A stretch of 64,000 bases of DNA from an uncultured Dysosmobacter sp. (GTDB lineage: Bacteria; Bacillota; Clostridia; Oscillospirales; Oscillospiraceae), in assembly GCF_947631635.1 (NCBI RefSeq), contig NZ_CANRMB010000005.1, positions 62,001 to 126,000 on the forward strand. The letters are read 5' to 3'. The number at the start of each line of letters is the position of its first letter. Within the stretch, counting starts at the first letter, position 1. A model generated the notes under the pieces. That model had not been told where the DNA came from. It saw only the letters and a list, made by a program, of their open reading frames with translations, and did no database searches. A program made the position numbers and the translations under genes. Positions 9,449-18,955 of this stretch are shown in pieces.

Positions 9449-10582
9449 ATGAAAAGAACAGCAATGGCGTTGATCCTTGCTCTCACCCTGAGCCTCGGCC
9501 TGTGTGTGAGCGCAAGTGCCGCAGAATACATCCCCGATGATGTGACCTATCAGAACCTCAATGGCCAGCAGCTTGCCATCAAGGTCTTCACGCTCCTGCC
9601 CGAACAGGACCCGTCCAGTCTGGCGGAAGAGGACTTCGAGTATGATGGCTTCCTCTATTCCCACAGCAGCACGGTCAAGGAAGAGCAGACTTACAACGAA
9701 CAGAACCTGCATACTGAGACCGTGACCATTACCACCAGCACCAAAAACCTGGAAGATATCCTCGCTGAACTGAAGCCCACCATTGAATATGACAACGGCG
9801 TGGCTTCGGGCACTTTGGCACTGGACCACAGCACCATCAAGACCGAGGCGGCTGGCTATAAGAACAGCAGCTATACGGTGACAGCAACAAAAAACTACAC
9901 CGGCCTCGACAGAAACGACTCCTCCTACATCGACAAGACCGTGGTAAAGAACGGCAGAACGCTGAGCCTTTCCAATGTGACTTGGAGCGTGGAGAGTACT
10001 GCTCTGGTCGGCGATGAGCTTGTCCCCGCAACCTACACCGCTGTTGCCACTTACAGCGGTACGGCATATTCCAGTGTGGCAACCGGCTATATCACCACTG
10101 CTGACTATACCGGCACCGTCACCGCATCCGGCATTTCCAGCATCAAGTACACGGTAACTTACCTGGGTACACCCATTGTGGTGGAGGAAGAACCCAGCAT
10201 GGCATTGCCCATCGCTGGCATGATTGTCCTGACCGCAGCGGGCGCTTTGTTGTTGATTGCCTTGCTCACCCGTAAGAATACAACAGTGTATGAATCTACC
10301 GGCAAGGGCAACGAATATGACAAATGTGGCAGGCTCCTCCTGCGTACCCGCAATCCGGAACTGCGAATTGACCGCTTGAAGAATGTACCCGAAGGCGTGA
10401 TTGCCATAGAGGTAGATGAAAAAGCGGCAAGGAAGCTATTCGGCAAGAAAATCAATCTCCGCTACTTTGACCAGACCTTCGACCACACGGTGGGAACCGT
10501 GAATGGTCCCTACTGGTTCAAGGTGGATGTCGGCACTGCACCGACAGAGGAGAATGCGGACCATGAGGAGGCAGCAATATGA
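9449..10582 (+). CDS. Exported, membrane-anchored beta-rich protein
   Basis: A 377-residue protein with a classical Sec signal peptide (MKRTAMALILALTLSLGLCV, cleavage after SASA at about 24). A Thr/Ser/Tyr-rich, beta-strand extracellular part covers about residues 25-245. One transmembrane helix follows (about 250-270, LPIAGMIVLTAAGALLLIAL), then a cytoplasmic tail of about 105 residues ending in an acidic tip. The topology is a type I membrane protein with an inside domain, which could link the cell surface to the transfer machinery. Its end overlaps the sortase start by 4 nt (ATGA), so the two are translationally coupled and probably act together. No known family is recognised. Confidence 0.82.
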   Translation: MKRTAMALILALTLSLGLCVSASAAEYIPDDVTYQNLNGQQLAIKVFTLLPEQDPSSLAEEDFEYDGFLYSHSSTVKEEQTYNEQNLHTETVTITTSTKNLEDILAELKPTIEYDNGVASGTLALDHSTIKTEAAGYKNSSYTVTATKNYTGLDRNDSSYIDKTVVKNGRTLSLSNVTWSVESTALVGDELVPATYTAVATYSGTAYSSVATGYITTADYTGTVTASGISSIKYTVTYLGTPIVVEEEPSMALPIAGMIVLTAAGALLLIALLTRKNTTVYESTGKGNEYDKCGRLLLRTRNPELRIDRLKNVPEGVIAIEVDEKAARKLFGKKINLRYFDQTFDHTVGTVNGPYWFKVDVGTAPTEENADHEEAAI

Positions 10583-11358
10583 AAAGAAAGACCATCCCTA
10601 CACTCGTGCTGACCCTGGCGCTGATGGCAAGCATGGCCGTCAGTGCCAGCGCAGCGGACTATTCCTTTACCACCGATCCCAAGCCGGACTACTACGGAAG
10701 CACCAACTATGAAGATTTGTATGACGCCGGGTACAACTACGGCGCTCGTAATCAGATCGACTACGACATTCCGGAACTGAAGTACGGCCTCAGCCAGGAG
10801 TTCCTGGAGACTTCGCTGAATAATCCGTACCTCAGCAGTGGTATCCAGTACGGTATCGGCGGCTCTAGCACCACCATGTACCCGGAATCCGATTTCAGCA
10901 ATTCCAGCATCATCTCTGGCGGCACCATTGAACTGCCGTATCGCCCCTACCTGACTGTTGCTGACCTGACGCAGAAGGATGGCAGCATCGGCACCGTATC
11001 CATCAAACGCATTGGCCTCAGCGCCAAAGTATATGAAGGAGCGACCGATGCTTCCATGGCGAAAGGTGCTGGCCACTATACCGGCTCCGGACTCTATGAT
11101 GGCAACATCGGACTGTTCGGGCATAATCGTGGCAGCCACGCATACTTCGCGAAGCTGAAGAATGCCAAAGTCGGCGACACTGTTACCTATACGACCAACC
11201 AGGGGATCAGGACTTACGAAGTCACCTTCGTCGGCACGATTGCCAGCACGGATTACTCCTACCTCAATGAGATGGGAGATAACCGGATCACCATGATCAC
11301 CTGTATTGCAAACCAGCCCTCTCTGCGTCTGTGTGTTCAGGCTGTGGAGATTCGATAA
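10579..11358 (+). CDS. Sortase with Sec signal peptide
   Basis: A 259-residue transpeptidase of the sortase fold. It should cleave an LPxTG-type signal and join the acyl intermediate to an amine. The catalytic triad is visible: His182 in GLFGHNRG, Cys242 in MITCIAN, and Arg250 in SLRLCVQA. The N-terminus is a signal peptide ending ASA-AD rather than an obvious retained anchor, and there is no C-terminal membrane helix, so the enzyme may be released or only loosely held. The likely substrate is the adhesin at 12654-18245, which ends in LPKTGY. GAGGAGG precedes the ATG. The sortase class cannot be fixed by eye; class D-like is a guess. Confidence 0.9.
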   Translation: MKRKTIPTLVLTLALMASMAVSASAADYSFTTDPKPDYYGSTNYEDLYDAGYNYGARNQIDYDIPELKYGLSQEFLETSLNNPYLSSGIQYGIGGSSTTMYPESDFSNSSIISGGTIELPYRPYLTVADLTQKDGSIGTVSIKRIGLSAKVYEGATDASMAKGAGHYTGSGLYDGNIGLFGHNRGSHAYFAKLKNAKVGDTVTYTTNQGIRTYEVTFVGTIASTDYSYLNEMGDNRITMITCIANQPSLRLCVQAVEIR

Positions 11359-11376
11359 ATCATTGGAGGAATGACT

Positions 11377-11562
11377 ATGAAAAACACGAAACCCCGTAAT
11401 CGCGAGCATCGTACCAGATCTGCACAGGCTGGTACACTCGTGACCATCCATGTCCGTATCCCTCGTGAGGCTTACGATCAGATGCGGGACATGGAACGGC
11501 GCAGACTGTATACAAAAGACGAAGTCTTCCTCCTTGGCCTTCGGGCAACCGAAACCATGTGA
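11377..11562 (+). CDS. Small ribbon-helix-helix-like protein
   Basis: A 61-residue basic protein. The second ATG (11377) is taken because GGAGGA is 6 nt upstream; the ATG at 11371 abuts it. The C-terminal 38 residues read as strand (TLVTIHVRIP), helix (EAYDQMRDMERRRL) and helix (KDEVFLLGLRA), which is the order of a ribbon-helix-helix DNA-binding fold. It could be a local regulator of the surface-protein genes on either side. The fold call is by pattern only. Confidence 0.6.
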   Translation: MKNTKPRNREHRTRSAQAGTLVTIHVRIPREAYDQMRDMERRRLYTKDEVFLLGLRATETM

Positions 11563-11618
11563 TCCGAACCACCTCACAGAGAGCGGCTGGGAATACGACA
11601 AAGTGAGGTACAAATGCA

Positions 11619-12569
11619 ATGAGAAAACAGATCCTATCCATGATGGCTGGCGTGCTGATTGGCACCACGCTCTTTGCACCGCAGCCTACGCAAGCGGCAG
11701 GTGTGGTTGCCGAGCCAACCTGGCAGCCTATTTATGTTGATGGGCAGCAGGTGGCGATGGAAGCCTACAACATTGCTGGCCATAACTACGTCAAGCTCCG
11801 AGACATCGGCTCACAGGTGGGATTCAATGTGTATTGGAGTTCCGGCGTTCAGATTGATACCGGGAACCCATACACTGGAGTCGCACCTGAAAAATCCAGT
11901 ATCCGAGTCGGGAGTTATAAAGGCACCGAGCTCCATACTGGGGAACGCAGCGGATTGAATATCAATCCCAGCTCCGAGGTGAAGAGTGTTGTATCTACTC
12001 GCCCGGATGTTGTCAGAGTGGAAAAGATATCCGGTTTCTGGACCGCTATCGCAGTCAGCACCGGCAGCGCCGATGTGGTTGTGACAGACATGGACGGCAG
12101 AACTGCCAGCTTGACACTGACTGTCCTTCAGGCAGAACAAGTCGAAATTCCTCAAGGCTCCAATGCTCAGAATACTGACGCGATGCGGCAGGAACTCATC
12201 GAGCGGATCAATGAGGTAAGACGAGAAAATGGCGTTCGGGAGCTGACTGTCAACACGGCATTGATGAATGCCGCGCAGTATTGCTCCTCACTGCATGTCA
12301 CGTATCATCAGAACCAGGTGGAATGTGAGGCTGTTGCAAAGTACGGGTATCCTCATGGATTTGGATCGAATATCACTGCATTTACCAGCGTACCCACTTC
12401 GCAGATCGCAGAGTGTGCTGTAGAGAATTGGATTAACTCTCCAGACCACTTCCAGACGATGATCGATCCCAATTGCGACACCATCGGCGTCGGAATCACA
12501 GACGATGATCGCGGTACGGTCTGCTTCCTGTTTGTTGGAAATCCCTCAGCAATCAATCCCTACGCATAA
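11619..12569 (+). CDS. Secreted CAP-domain (SCP/PR1-like) protein
   Basis: A 316-residue exported protein. The signal peptide ends near QAAG at about 27. Residues 30-90 resemble the copper-amine-oxidase N-terminal type repeat (VDGQQVAMEAYNIAGHNYVK). Residues about 95-175 look like a bacterial Ig-like domain. The C-terminal about 125 residues form a CAP domain: LIERINEVRRENG, a central YPHGFGSNI and AVENWINSPDHFQTM. CAP proteins are found outside many Firmicutes cells and in transfer regions, but their activity is generally unclear. GAGGTAC precedes the ATG. A hairpin terminator follows, so the adhesin gene downstream may have its own promoter. Confidence 0.87.
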   Translation: MRKQILSMMAGVLIGTTLFAPQPTQAAGVVAEPTWQPIYVDGQQVAMEAYNIAGHNYVKLRDIGSQVGFNVYWSSGVQIDTGNPYTGVAPEKSSIRVGSYKGTELHTGERSGLNINPSSEVKSVVSTRPDVVRVEKISGFWTAIAVSTGSADVVVTDMDGRTASLTLTVLQAEQVEIPQGSNAQNTDAMRQELIERINEVRRENGVRELTVNTALMNAAQYCSSLHVTYHQNQVECEAVAKYGYPHGFGSNITAFTSVPTSQIAECAVENWINSPDHFQTMIDPNCDTIGVGITDDDRGTVCFLFVGNPSAINPYA

Positions 12570-12583
12570 GTCCATATGTGCTT

Positions 12584-12622
12584 AAATGGCCTTTTAGCTC
12601 GTCTGCTGAAGGGCCATTTTTA
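12584..12622 (+). terminator. Rho-independent terminator
   Basis: A 15-bp stem (12584-12598 with 12605-12619, two G-U pairs) with loop TCGTCT, followed by T-rich sequence. It ends the CAP-protein transcript just before the adhesin. Confidence 0.8.
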
Positions 12623-12653
12623 TAAGCAAATCTATCAGAAAGGTCAAATGATT

Positions 12654-15600
12654 ATGAAGAAGACATGGTATTCTTTGCGAACCCGCGTGACGGCAATGCT
12701 GCTGACGTTGATTTGCATCCTCGGCCTGCTTCCCACCGCTGCTTTTGCGGCAGGGGCAGACACCATCAAGCTGGAACGTTTCGGTATGAGTGGCGTTTCC
12801 TATCAGTCCGCCAGCCTTGGCAGATGTACACTGCATCAGATGTACTACGGCGTAGGCGGCAAGACATCTGTCGGCTTCTGCGGCGTGAAAGGCGGCGGTA
12901 TGGGCACATCTCTGATCGGTCAGACCTGGGGCAACCCGCAGCCCATTTCCGACCCTACCGTCAAAACCATGATGGCTTATTACTACGCACACTCCACCGG
13001 CACCTTCACTGATCAGGCACACGCACTTGGTGTGGATGACATCTGGGGCCCAGAGTATACCTGGTACATGAATGCCTGGGTGCAGGCAATTGTGTGGCGG
13101 TATAAGGCGGGCACTCTGAGCAATTCCACTGAGGCTTGTGCTGAAGAGCTGATGTACGTTTGGAACTCTCTGAAGAGCACGAACTACAACGACATCGATC
13201 AGATCAATGACGGCACATCCTTCAGAGACCGTGCACAGTATATCCTGGATCTTGGCAATCAGGGCGTATGGGGCGACTGTTCCGTGAATGAGTACTCCTT
13301 CACAGGCTCTGGCTCCTCTGCACACCCTGCCAATACCGTTCAGAGCGTCATCATTGGCGAACTCAGCGTGACGCATGAGCAGTACACCATTGTCATCAAA
13401 AAGGTTGACGCTACCAATCCCACGAAGGGCCTTGCTGGTGCTCAGTTCCATGTGGAAGCCACCAACGGCTCCTTCTCCCGAGACGTGACGACCGGCTCTG
13501 ACGGTACCTGCACGATCTCTCCGCTGGATGCCGGTACTTATGCAATTACGGAATCCAGAGCGCCGGAAGGCTATGAGATCGATAATGCGGGTCCTGAGTA
13601 TGTTGTCCTGCCAAATAGCGGCAGCAATACTGTTACAGTCACCTTTACCGATACGCCCATTGTCACTGCATCGGGCAATATTCGGAAAGTCGATGCGGAC
13701 AATCCCGGCAGAGGTCTTGCAGGCGCAGTCATCAAAATTACCGGTGTCGATAATAACTTTACCGGCACCTACACGACCGGAGCAGGTGGTGCCCTGAGCG
13801 ACGTGCCCTGGTCTACCATGCCTGTCGGCAGCTATGTTGCAACGGAGGTAACGCCTCCTGAAGGATACACGCTCAGTAAGGACCCCAGTAAAGTCCGTCA
13901 GGAATTTTACTGGGATGGGAGAACGAATGTATCTCTCGTGTTTGAAAACGATGCAAAAGTCAAAATTCAGATCATCAAGAAGGATGACTCTGACAGGCCT
14001 CTCGCTGGGGCAGTATTCAACATCCTCAAGGACGGCCAGCTGATTGGCACGGAAGCCACAGATGTCTCTGGCAAGATCACTGTTTCCAATGTGACGGAAG
14101 GCATGTATGCATTCGTCGAGGTATTTGCACCTGCACCCTTTGCAAGGTTGACGAGTCCCGTCTGCGCACATGTGGATCAGGCTGTTATCAATGGCGGCGG
14201 CACAGTCACCGTGACGGCCAAAGACCAGAAACTCCCCAATCTGACTATCAAGAAGCTGGACAAGCAGAATAAACTGCCTGTTGCCGGGACTGTGTTTGAG
14301 ATCAAGGGCATCCACTACGGCTATCATCAGGATGTCACGACAGATGCATCCGGCATGGCCGTTCTGACAGCTATTCCGGTGGACAGCTATGAGGTCACGG
14401 AGAAGTCCGTGCCCGACCCTTATGTCCTGGACGAAACCAACACCCAGACGATTTATCTGGGCCCCGGTGATGATCAGCAGCTCGTTTTCGAGAATCTAAA
14501 GCAACCTATGCTGAAGATTACAAAGATCGATGCGGACGATTCCAGCTCGGTTCCCGGAACTGTTTTTACTGTTGAGGGTATTGACAGCGATTATCGCGGT
14601 GACTGGACTACTGGCGAAGACGGTACAGTCGCAAAGCGAGTTGCTCCCGGCACCTATCGCATCACGGAGAAATCCGTTCCCGCACCCTACTATCTGCCGG
14701 ATAAGGATGCGGATCGGGTCCAGACAATCAGCCTGAACGCCGGTGATGATAAGAACATCACGTTCAAAAACCGCAAAATGCCGCTGCTGACCATTTACAA
14801 GGAGGACAGCGTCGCAAGAGCGGATGTAGAGGGTGCCAAATTCCACATCACCTATACCAGCAACGGCGAATCTGCTGAGGCACCCGCGACGATTGATTTC
14901 GGGTATTTCCTCACTGACGCCCATGGCGAGATCAGACTCCATGAGTCCGGTAAGCGTCTGTACCCCGGCGAATACACGGTGACCGAGGTGGAACCCGCTC
15001 CCGGCTTCCAGATGAAAGAGCCCTCCACGCAGAAGGTCATCCTGCATGGCAGCGAGAGCAAGACCCTGACGTTCCAGAACACGCCTCTCAATGCCATCAT
15101 CGTCGAGAAATACGATAGCGTGACCCACGAAGCACTGCCTGGTGCCACATTCCAACTGAGGTTCCTGGGCGGGACTTCCGGCACCGGCGGCACCGTCATT
15201 GGGCAGAAGATCACCGGCAAAAATGGTACCGCCATCTGGACGGGACTGACTGCCGGTACCTACATTCTGGAGGAAGTGGACCCGGCGGATGGATACAGCA
15301 TCATCCAGTCCTCCGAGACTGTCTATCTGGCAGACAGCGGTGAGCAGAGCGTTGTCACCGTCCGCTTCGAAAACGCTCCTGACGGCATTCTGCTGATTCG
15401 TAAGGTCTGCTCCGTCAATCCCAGCGTGACGCTGGCCAATGCGGAATTCAAAGTGACTTATGCGGATGGCACTCTGATCGGCGATGCCAATGGCATTTTC
15501 AAGACGGATGTCAACGGTGAGATCCGCATTGACGGTCTGAAGCCTGGAAAGAGTGTGATCGTCACAGAAACGAAAGCACCTGATGGTTTCCTCATCGATA

Positions 15601-18245
15601 CGCAGTCTCAGACGGTCCAGATCAAGGAAGGGCGCACAGTATCCCTGACTTTTGCCAACCAGCCCAAGGGAAAACTCATTATCCAGAAGCGGGACAGCGC
15701 CACGGGGCAGCCTTTGTCCGGTGCGGAGTTCCGTGTGACCACTGCTGCTGGATGTGAAGTTGGCCTGGATGGCGTCATCGGCACTGCAACTCTTACGCAG
15801 AATGGCATTTTCACAACTGATGCGCAGGGCGAGATCCGTATCTCCAACCTTGCCCCCGGTGCCTACATCATCAATGAGATCAAGGCCCCAGACGGCTATG
15901 TTATGGATACGGTTTCTACCAATGTAGTCATTGGGAAGAACGGCGATACCCAGACCGTGGTCGTGAAGAATTCCAAAGCCGGTTCCCTGGTGATCCTGAA
16001 AAAGGACTCCCTGACGGGCGAGCCGCTGGAGGGGGTCACTTTCAAAGTGACGACCTCGACTGGTGAGTTTGTACCGGATGAAAACGGTCGCATCAGCAGC
16101 AACGGCCTTTACTATACCGATAAGGACGGAAAAATCACCATCAATGGCGTCGTGGGCACGCTGGTAGTGACAGAGACCAGGACCATACCCGGCTATACAA
16201 TCGATCCTGCGACGAAGACCCAAACGGTCGTCGTCAATCCCAACGACACCCAGACACTTACGTTTTTTAACACACCGAGCACAACTTTGGTGATTCAGAA
16301 GTTCATTGAGGGAACAGATCACGAGCCGCTGGAGGGCGTTCACTTCCTTGTGACAGACAGCTCCGGCGCTGCTGTTGGTCGGAGTAATGGCGAGTATGTG
16401 ACGGATGAAAAAGGTCGCATTGTAATTACAGATCTGGAGCCAGGAACCACCGTAACTGCCCGCGAAGTGCAGACGGTCGAAGGCTATGTTCTGGATGGCA
16501 CTCCCAAGAGCATCCTTATTAAGGAAGGCGAAGTGCAGACTTTGACCTTCTACAACAAAAAGCAGGGAACGATTGTCATCCAGAAGCGTGACAGTGTGAG
16601 CGAAAAGCCGCTGGCCGGCGTTGAGTTCCAGATTACGTATGCAGATGGCAGCTTTGTGGATGACGCCAATGGTCATCTCTCCAGTAAGGGCTTGTATACG
16701 ACGGATGCCAACGGTGAGATCCGTATCAGCGGTGTCACTGGCACGCTGGTGGTCAAAGAGACCAAGCCATTGGATGGTTATGTAGTTGACCCGGCAACCC
16801 AGACGCAGACAGTGGAAGTCAATCCGGATGATACGCAGACCCTGACTTTCTACAACACCCTGGCCGGTGGATTGCAGATTGTGAAGAGTGATGAAGACAC
16901 TGGGAAGCGGATCTCTGGCGTCAAATTCGAGATCCGGAAGATGAATGGTGAGATCCTTGGAACTTACACCACGGACCGAAATGGTGTGATCAGCATTCCC
17001 AACGCTGAGAGTGGCTGGTACAGCATCGTGGAGCTGAAGGCAGCGGATGGCTACGAGCTGGACACCACTCCCGTTCAGGCGTGTGTGAAGGATGGCGAGA
17101 CCACTACAGTGGAGATCACCAATCAGCGGATGGCTTCCATTATGATCCATAAGGTGGATGCCAATACCGGAAAGGGTATCTACGGCGTCAAGTTTGTCAT
17201 CTATGACTCCGGCAAGAATCCCATTATGGAAGTTGAAACCGATCAGGATGGTTATGCCTATGTCCATGACGAGCTTGTACCCGGCAAGTACTATATCCGC
17301 GAGCTGGAAGCCGCTGATGGCTATATCCGCGATGAGCAGTATAAAACCGTCTATGTTGAGGCGGGAAAATGTGCCCAGATCAAGTGGGAGAATGCTGCTG
17401 TCACCGGCCAGATCCAGGTCCGCAAGTATGCTACGGCAGACAACACCATCACGGGCGATAAGGCCGGCAGTCCCCTGAAGGGTGCCGTCTATGAGATCAC
17501 GCAGGCACGCTCCGGCGCTGTGGTCGGCTACATTGTGACCGATGCACGCGGCGTTGCAGCGTCTGATCCGCTGCCTCTGGGCCGGTACTATGTCACCGAG
17601 GTGTCTGCACCCGGCTATTATCAGCTCAGCGGCGAGAAGATGGAGGCTGAAATCGAGTATCCCAACCAGATTATCAAGCTGTCTTCCTACAATAAGCCTG
17701 CCAATCTGGGCGTGACCATCAAGAAGACCGGCAACCGTGAGGTGCAGCCCGGTCAGGTGATGAGTTACGACTTCTCTGGTATCTCCAACACCTCCAATGT
17801 GGCACTCAACAACTTCTTCTGGCATGACCGCATCCCCACGGATGCTACCAGAGCGCTGAGTATTTCCACCGGCACATACAATCAGCGGTTGTACTACAAA
17901 GTCACCTTCAAGACTAATCTCAACGATTACCGGACGCTGGCCAGCAACCTGCTGACCTCCAATAACTACTCTCTGAGTCTCAATGCGGCGACGCTGGGCC
18001 TGGTTCAAGGTGAGTATGTCACTGATGTCCGGTTTGAGTTCGGTACGGTAGCCAGTGGCTTTGCATCTGTGATCAAGCCCACCATGCGCGTGCAGGTCCT
18101 GGGTACAGTCAGCAATGGCTACCAGATCATCAACCGCGCTGATGTTGGCGGCAAATACCTCAATGAATGGCAGACGGCAAAGGCTACCTGGGTCACTACC
18201 GTCCGTCGTTTTCAGAATACCACTCTGCCTAAGACTGGGTACTAA
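12654..18245 (+). CDS. Giant thioester/CnaB-repeat adhesin ending LPKTGY
   Basis: A surface protein of about 1863 residues. The ATG at 12654 gives a clean signal peptide (cleaved near AFAAGA) with AGAAAGG 10 nt upstream. Residues about 35-220 look like a thioester domain: Cys76 in VGFCGVK and Gln144 in WVQAIVW are placed as in domains that bind host or cell surfaces covalently. By my count 15 CnaB/SpaA-type domains follow, each opening with a Lys in an (I/V)xK(x)D strand and closing with (F/Y)xN, the usual Lys-Asn isopeptide pattern. A C-terminal domain of about 180 residues follows, then LPKTGY and stop. There is no hydrophobic helix or charged tail after LPKTG, so it cannot anchor in the usual way. 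It probably shapes cell contact during mating. Confidence 0.93.
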   Translation: MKKTWYSLRTRVTAMLLTLICILGLLPTAAFAAGADTIKLERFGMSGVSYQSASLGRCTLHQMYYGVGGKTSVGFCGVKGGGMGTSLIGQTWGNPQPISDPTVKTMMAYYYAHSTGTFTDQAHALGVDDIWGPEYTWYMNAWVQAIVWRYKAGTLSNSTEACAEELMYVWNSLKSTNYNDIDQINDGTSFRDRAQYILDLGNQGVWGDCSVNEYSFTGSGSSAHPANTVQSVIIGELSVTHEQYTIVIKKVDATNPTKGLAGAQFHVEATNGSFSRDVTTGSDGTCTISPLDAGTYAITESRAPEGYEIDNAGPEYVVLPNSGSNTVTVTFTDTPIVTASGNIRKVDADNPGRGLAGAVIKITGVDNNFTGTYTTGAGGALSDVPWSTMPVGSYVATEVTPPEGYTLSKDPSKVRQEFYWDGRTNVSLVFENDAKVKIQIIKKDDSDRPLAGAVFNILKDGQLIGTEATDVSGKITVSNVTEGMYAFVEVFAPAPFARLTSPVCAHVDQAVINGGGTVTVTAKDQKLPNLTIKKLDKQNKLPVAGTVFEIKGIHYGYHQDVTTDASGMAVLTAIPVDSYEVTEKSVPDPYVLDETNTQTIYLGPGDDQQLVFENLKQPMLKITKIDADDSSSVPGTVFTVEGIDSDYRGDWTTGEDGTVAKRVAPGTYRITEKSVPAPYYLPDKDADRVQTISLNAGDDKNITFKNRKMPLLTIYKEDSVARADVEGAKFHITYTSNGESAEAPATIDFGYFLTDAHGEIRLHESGKRLYPGEYTVTEVEPAPGFQMKEPSTQKVILHGSESKTLTFQNTPLNAIIVEKYDSVTHEALPGATFQLRFLGGTSGTGGTVIGQKITGKNGTAIWTGLTAGTYILEEVDPADGYSIIQSSETVYLADSGEQSVVTVRFENAPDGILLIRKVCSVNPSVTLANAEFKVTYADGTLIGDANGIFKTDVNGEIRIDGLKPGKSVIVTETKAPDGFLIDTQSQTVQIKEGRTVSLTFANQPKGKLIIQKRDSATGQPLSGAEFRVTTAAGCEVGLDGVIGTATLTQNGIFTTDAQGEIRISNLAPGAYIINEIKAPDGYVMDTVSTNVVIGKNGDTQTVVVKNSKAGSLVILKKDSLTGEPLEGVTFKVTTSTGEFVPDENGRISSNGLYYTDKDGKITINGVVGTLVVTETRTIPGYTIDPATKTQTVVVNPNDTQTLTFFNTPSTTLVIQKFIEGTDHEPLEGVHFLVTDSSGAAVGRSNGEYVTDEKGRIVITDLEPGTTVTAREVQTVEGYVLDGTPKSILIKEGEVQTLTFYNKKQGTIVIQKRDSVSEKPLAGVEFQITYADGSFVDDANGHLSSKGLYTTDANGEIRISGVTGTLVVKETKPLDGYVVDPATQTQTVEVNPDDTQTLTFYNTLAGGLQIVKSDEDTGKRISGVKFEIRKMNGEILGTYTTDRNGVISIPNAESGWYSIVELKAADGYELDTTPVQACVKDGETTTVEITNQRMASIMIHKVDANTGKGIYGVKFVIYDSGKNPIMEVETDQDGYAYVHDELVPGKYYIRELEAADGYIRDEQYKTVYVEAGKCAQIKWENAAVTGQIQVRKYATADNTITGDKAGSPLKGAVYEITQARSGAVVGYIVTDARGVAASDPLPLGRYYVTEVSAPGYYQLSGEKMEAEIEYPNQIIKLSSYNKPANLGVTIKKTGNREVQPGQVMSYDFSGISNTSNVALNNFFWHDRIPTDATRALSISTGTYNQRLYYKVTFKTNLNDYRTLASNLLTSNNYSLSLNAATLGLVQGEYVTDVRFEFGTVASGFASVIKPTMRVQVLGTVSNGYQIINRADVGGKYLNEWQTAKATWVTTVRRFQNTTLPKTGY

Positions 18246-18374
18246 TCCGGAATTGGCAGTTCGGTAGATATATGTGATGCCTACGCATCAGATGCCTGCT
18301 CGGAGCAATGGCCAAGGCTCCGGGCCGGCATCACCTCTATCCTTGGCCTGCGTGCAGAAAAGGAGATATTTGAT

Positions 18375-18794
18375 ATGAGTCGTTTTATTATACTTGAAGA
18401 TCGGATGATCAATGTGGATCACATCGTTGAGGTCGTTGACCACGATGACGGGGTTGTTACAATCTGTCTGACCAACGGTGAAATGATCCCTGCCGGTAGT
18501 GAGGTTTGCGATAAGATCCTTGGCTGCGATCATGCCGTATCCGTCATCCCCTGCGGCCCCAATCTCTGGGCGCGAATGACTTATCCGAACGGTAAGACAT
18601 TCCGTATTGCCGTCGATAACCTGATCCTGAAGGCAGATGGTACTTACTATCCGCTGGAGGCCGAATTGCTCGAAGACTCGTCTGAGGGTGCACTCCGATT
18701 TGTGGAACTCTTCTCCAATGATGAGGAGGATGAGAGCATTAGCCGCACCGAAGAGAATGGGCCTCGATTTAAGGTGAGACATTCTTCCCGCTGA
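18375..18794 (+). CDS. Hypothetical protein
   Basis: A 139-residue soluble, mostly beta protein of unknown function. It begins MSRFIILEDRMINVDHIVEV and ends in an acidic then basic tail. AAAAGGAG precedes the ATG. The 129-nt gap upstream holds only an imperfect inverted repeat (GGCCAAGG 18310-18317 with CCTTGGCC 18341-18348). A strong terminator follows immediately. Confidence 0.75.
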   Translation: MSRFIILEDRMINVDHIVEVVDHDDGVVTICLTNGEMIPAGSEVCDKILGCDHAVSVIPCGPNLWARMTYPNGKTFRIAVDNLILKADGTYYPLEAELLEDSSEGALRFVELFSNDEEDESISRTEENGPRFKVRHSSR

Positions 18795-18804
18795 CAGCGG
18801 CAAC

Positions 18805-18838
18805 AAGCCCCCAAAGCAGTAACGCTTTGGGGGCTTTC
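18805..18838 (+). terminator. Rho-independent terminator
   Basis: A perfect 13-bp stem (18805-18817 with 18824-18836), loop AGTAAC, then TTCCT. It closes the transcript that contains the adhesin. Confidence 0.82.
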
Positions 18839-18955
18839 CTAATATGTGCCCGCATGATTTCGAGTTCAATGTCAAATCAAATCGTCACGCCGGTTGAAAA
18901 GCAGGAGTACCGGAAGTAAGGGCGTGACTTAGAAAGGAAATGCAGGTGAATTAAC

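Noticed and set aside
12594-14327. Antisense open frame of 577 residues opposite the adhesin start
   Set aside because: No ribosome binding site and no recognisable protein; shadow of the adhesin.
14496-18008. Antisense open frame of 1170 residues opposite the adhesin
   Set aside because: It mirrors the repeated CnaB domains, has no start signal, and arises from codon bias in the repeats.
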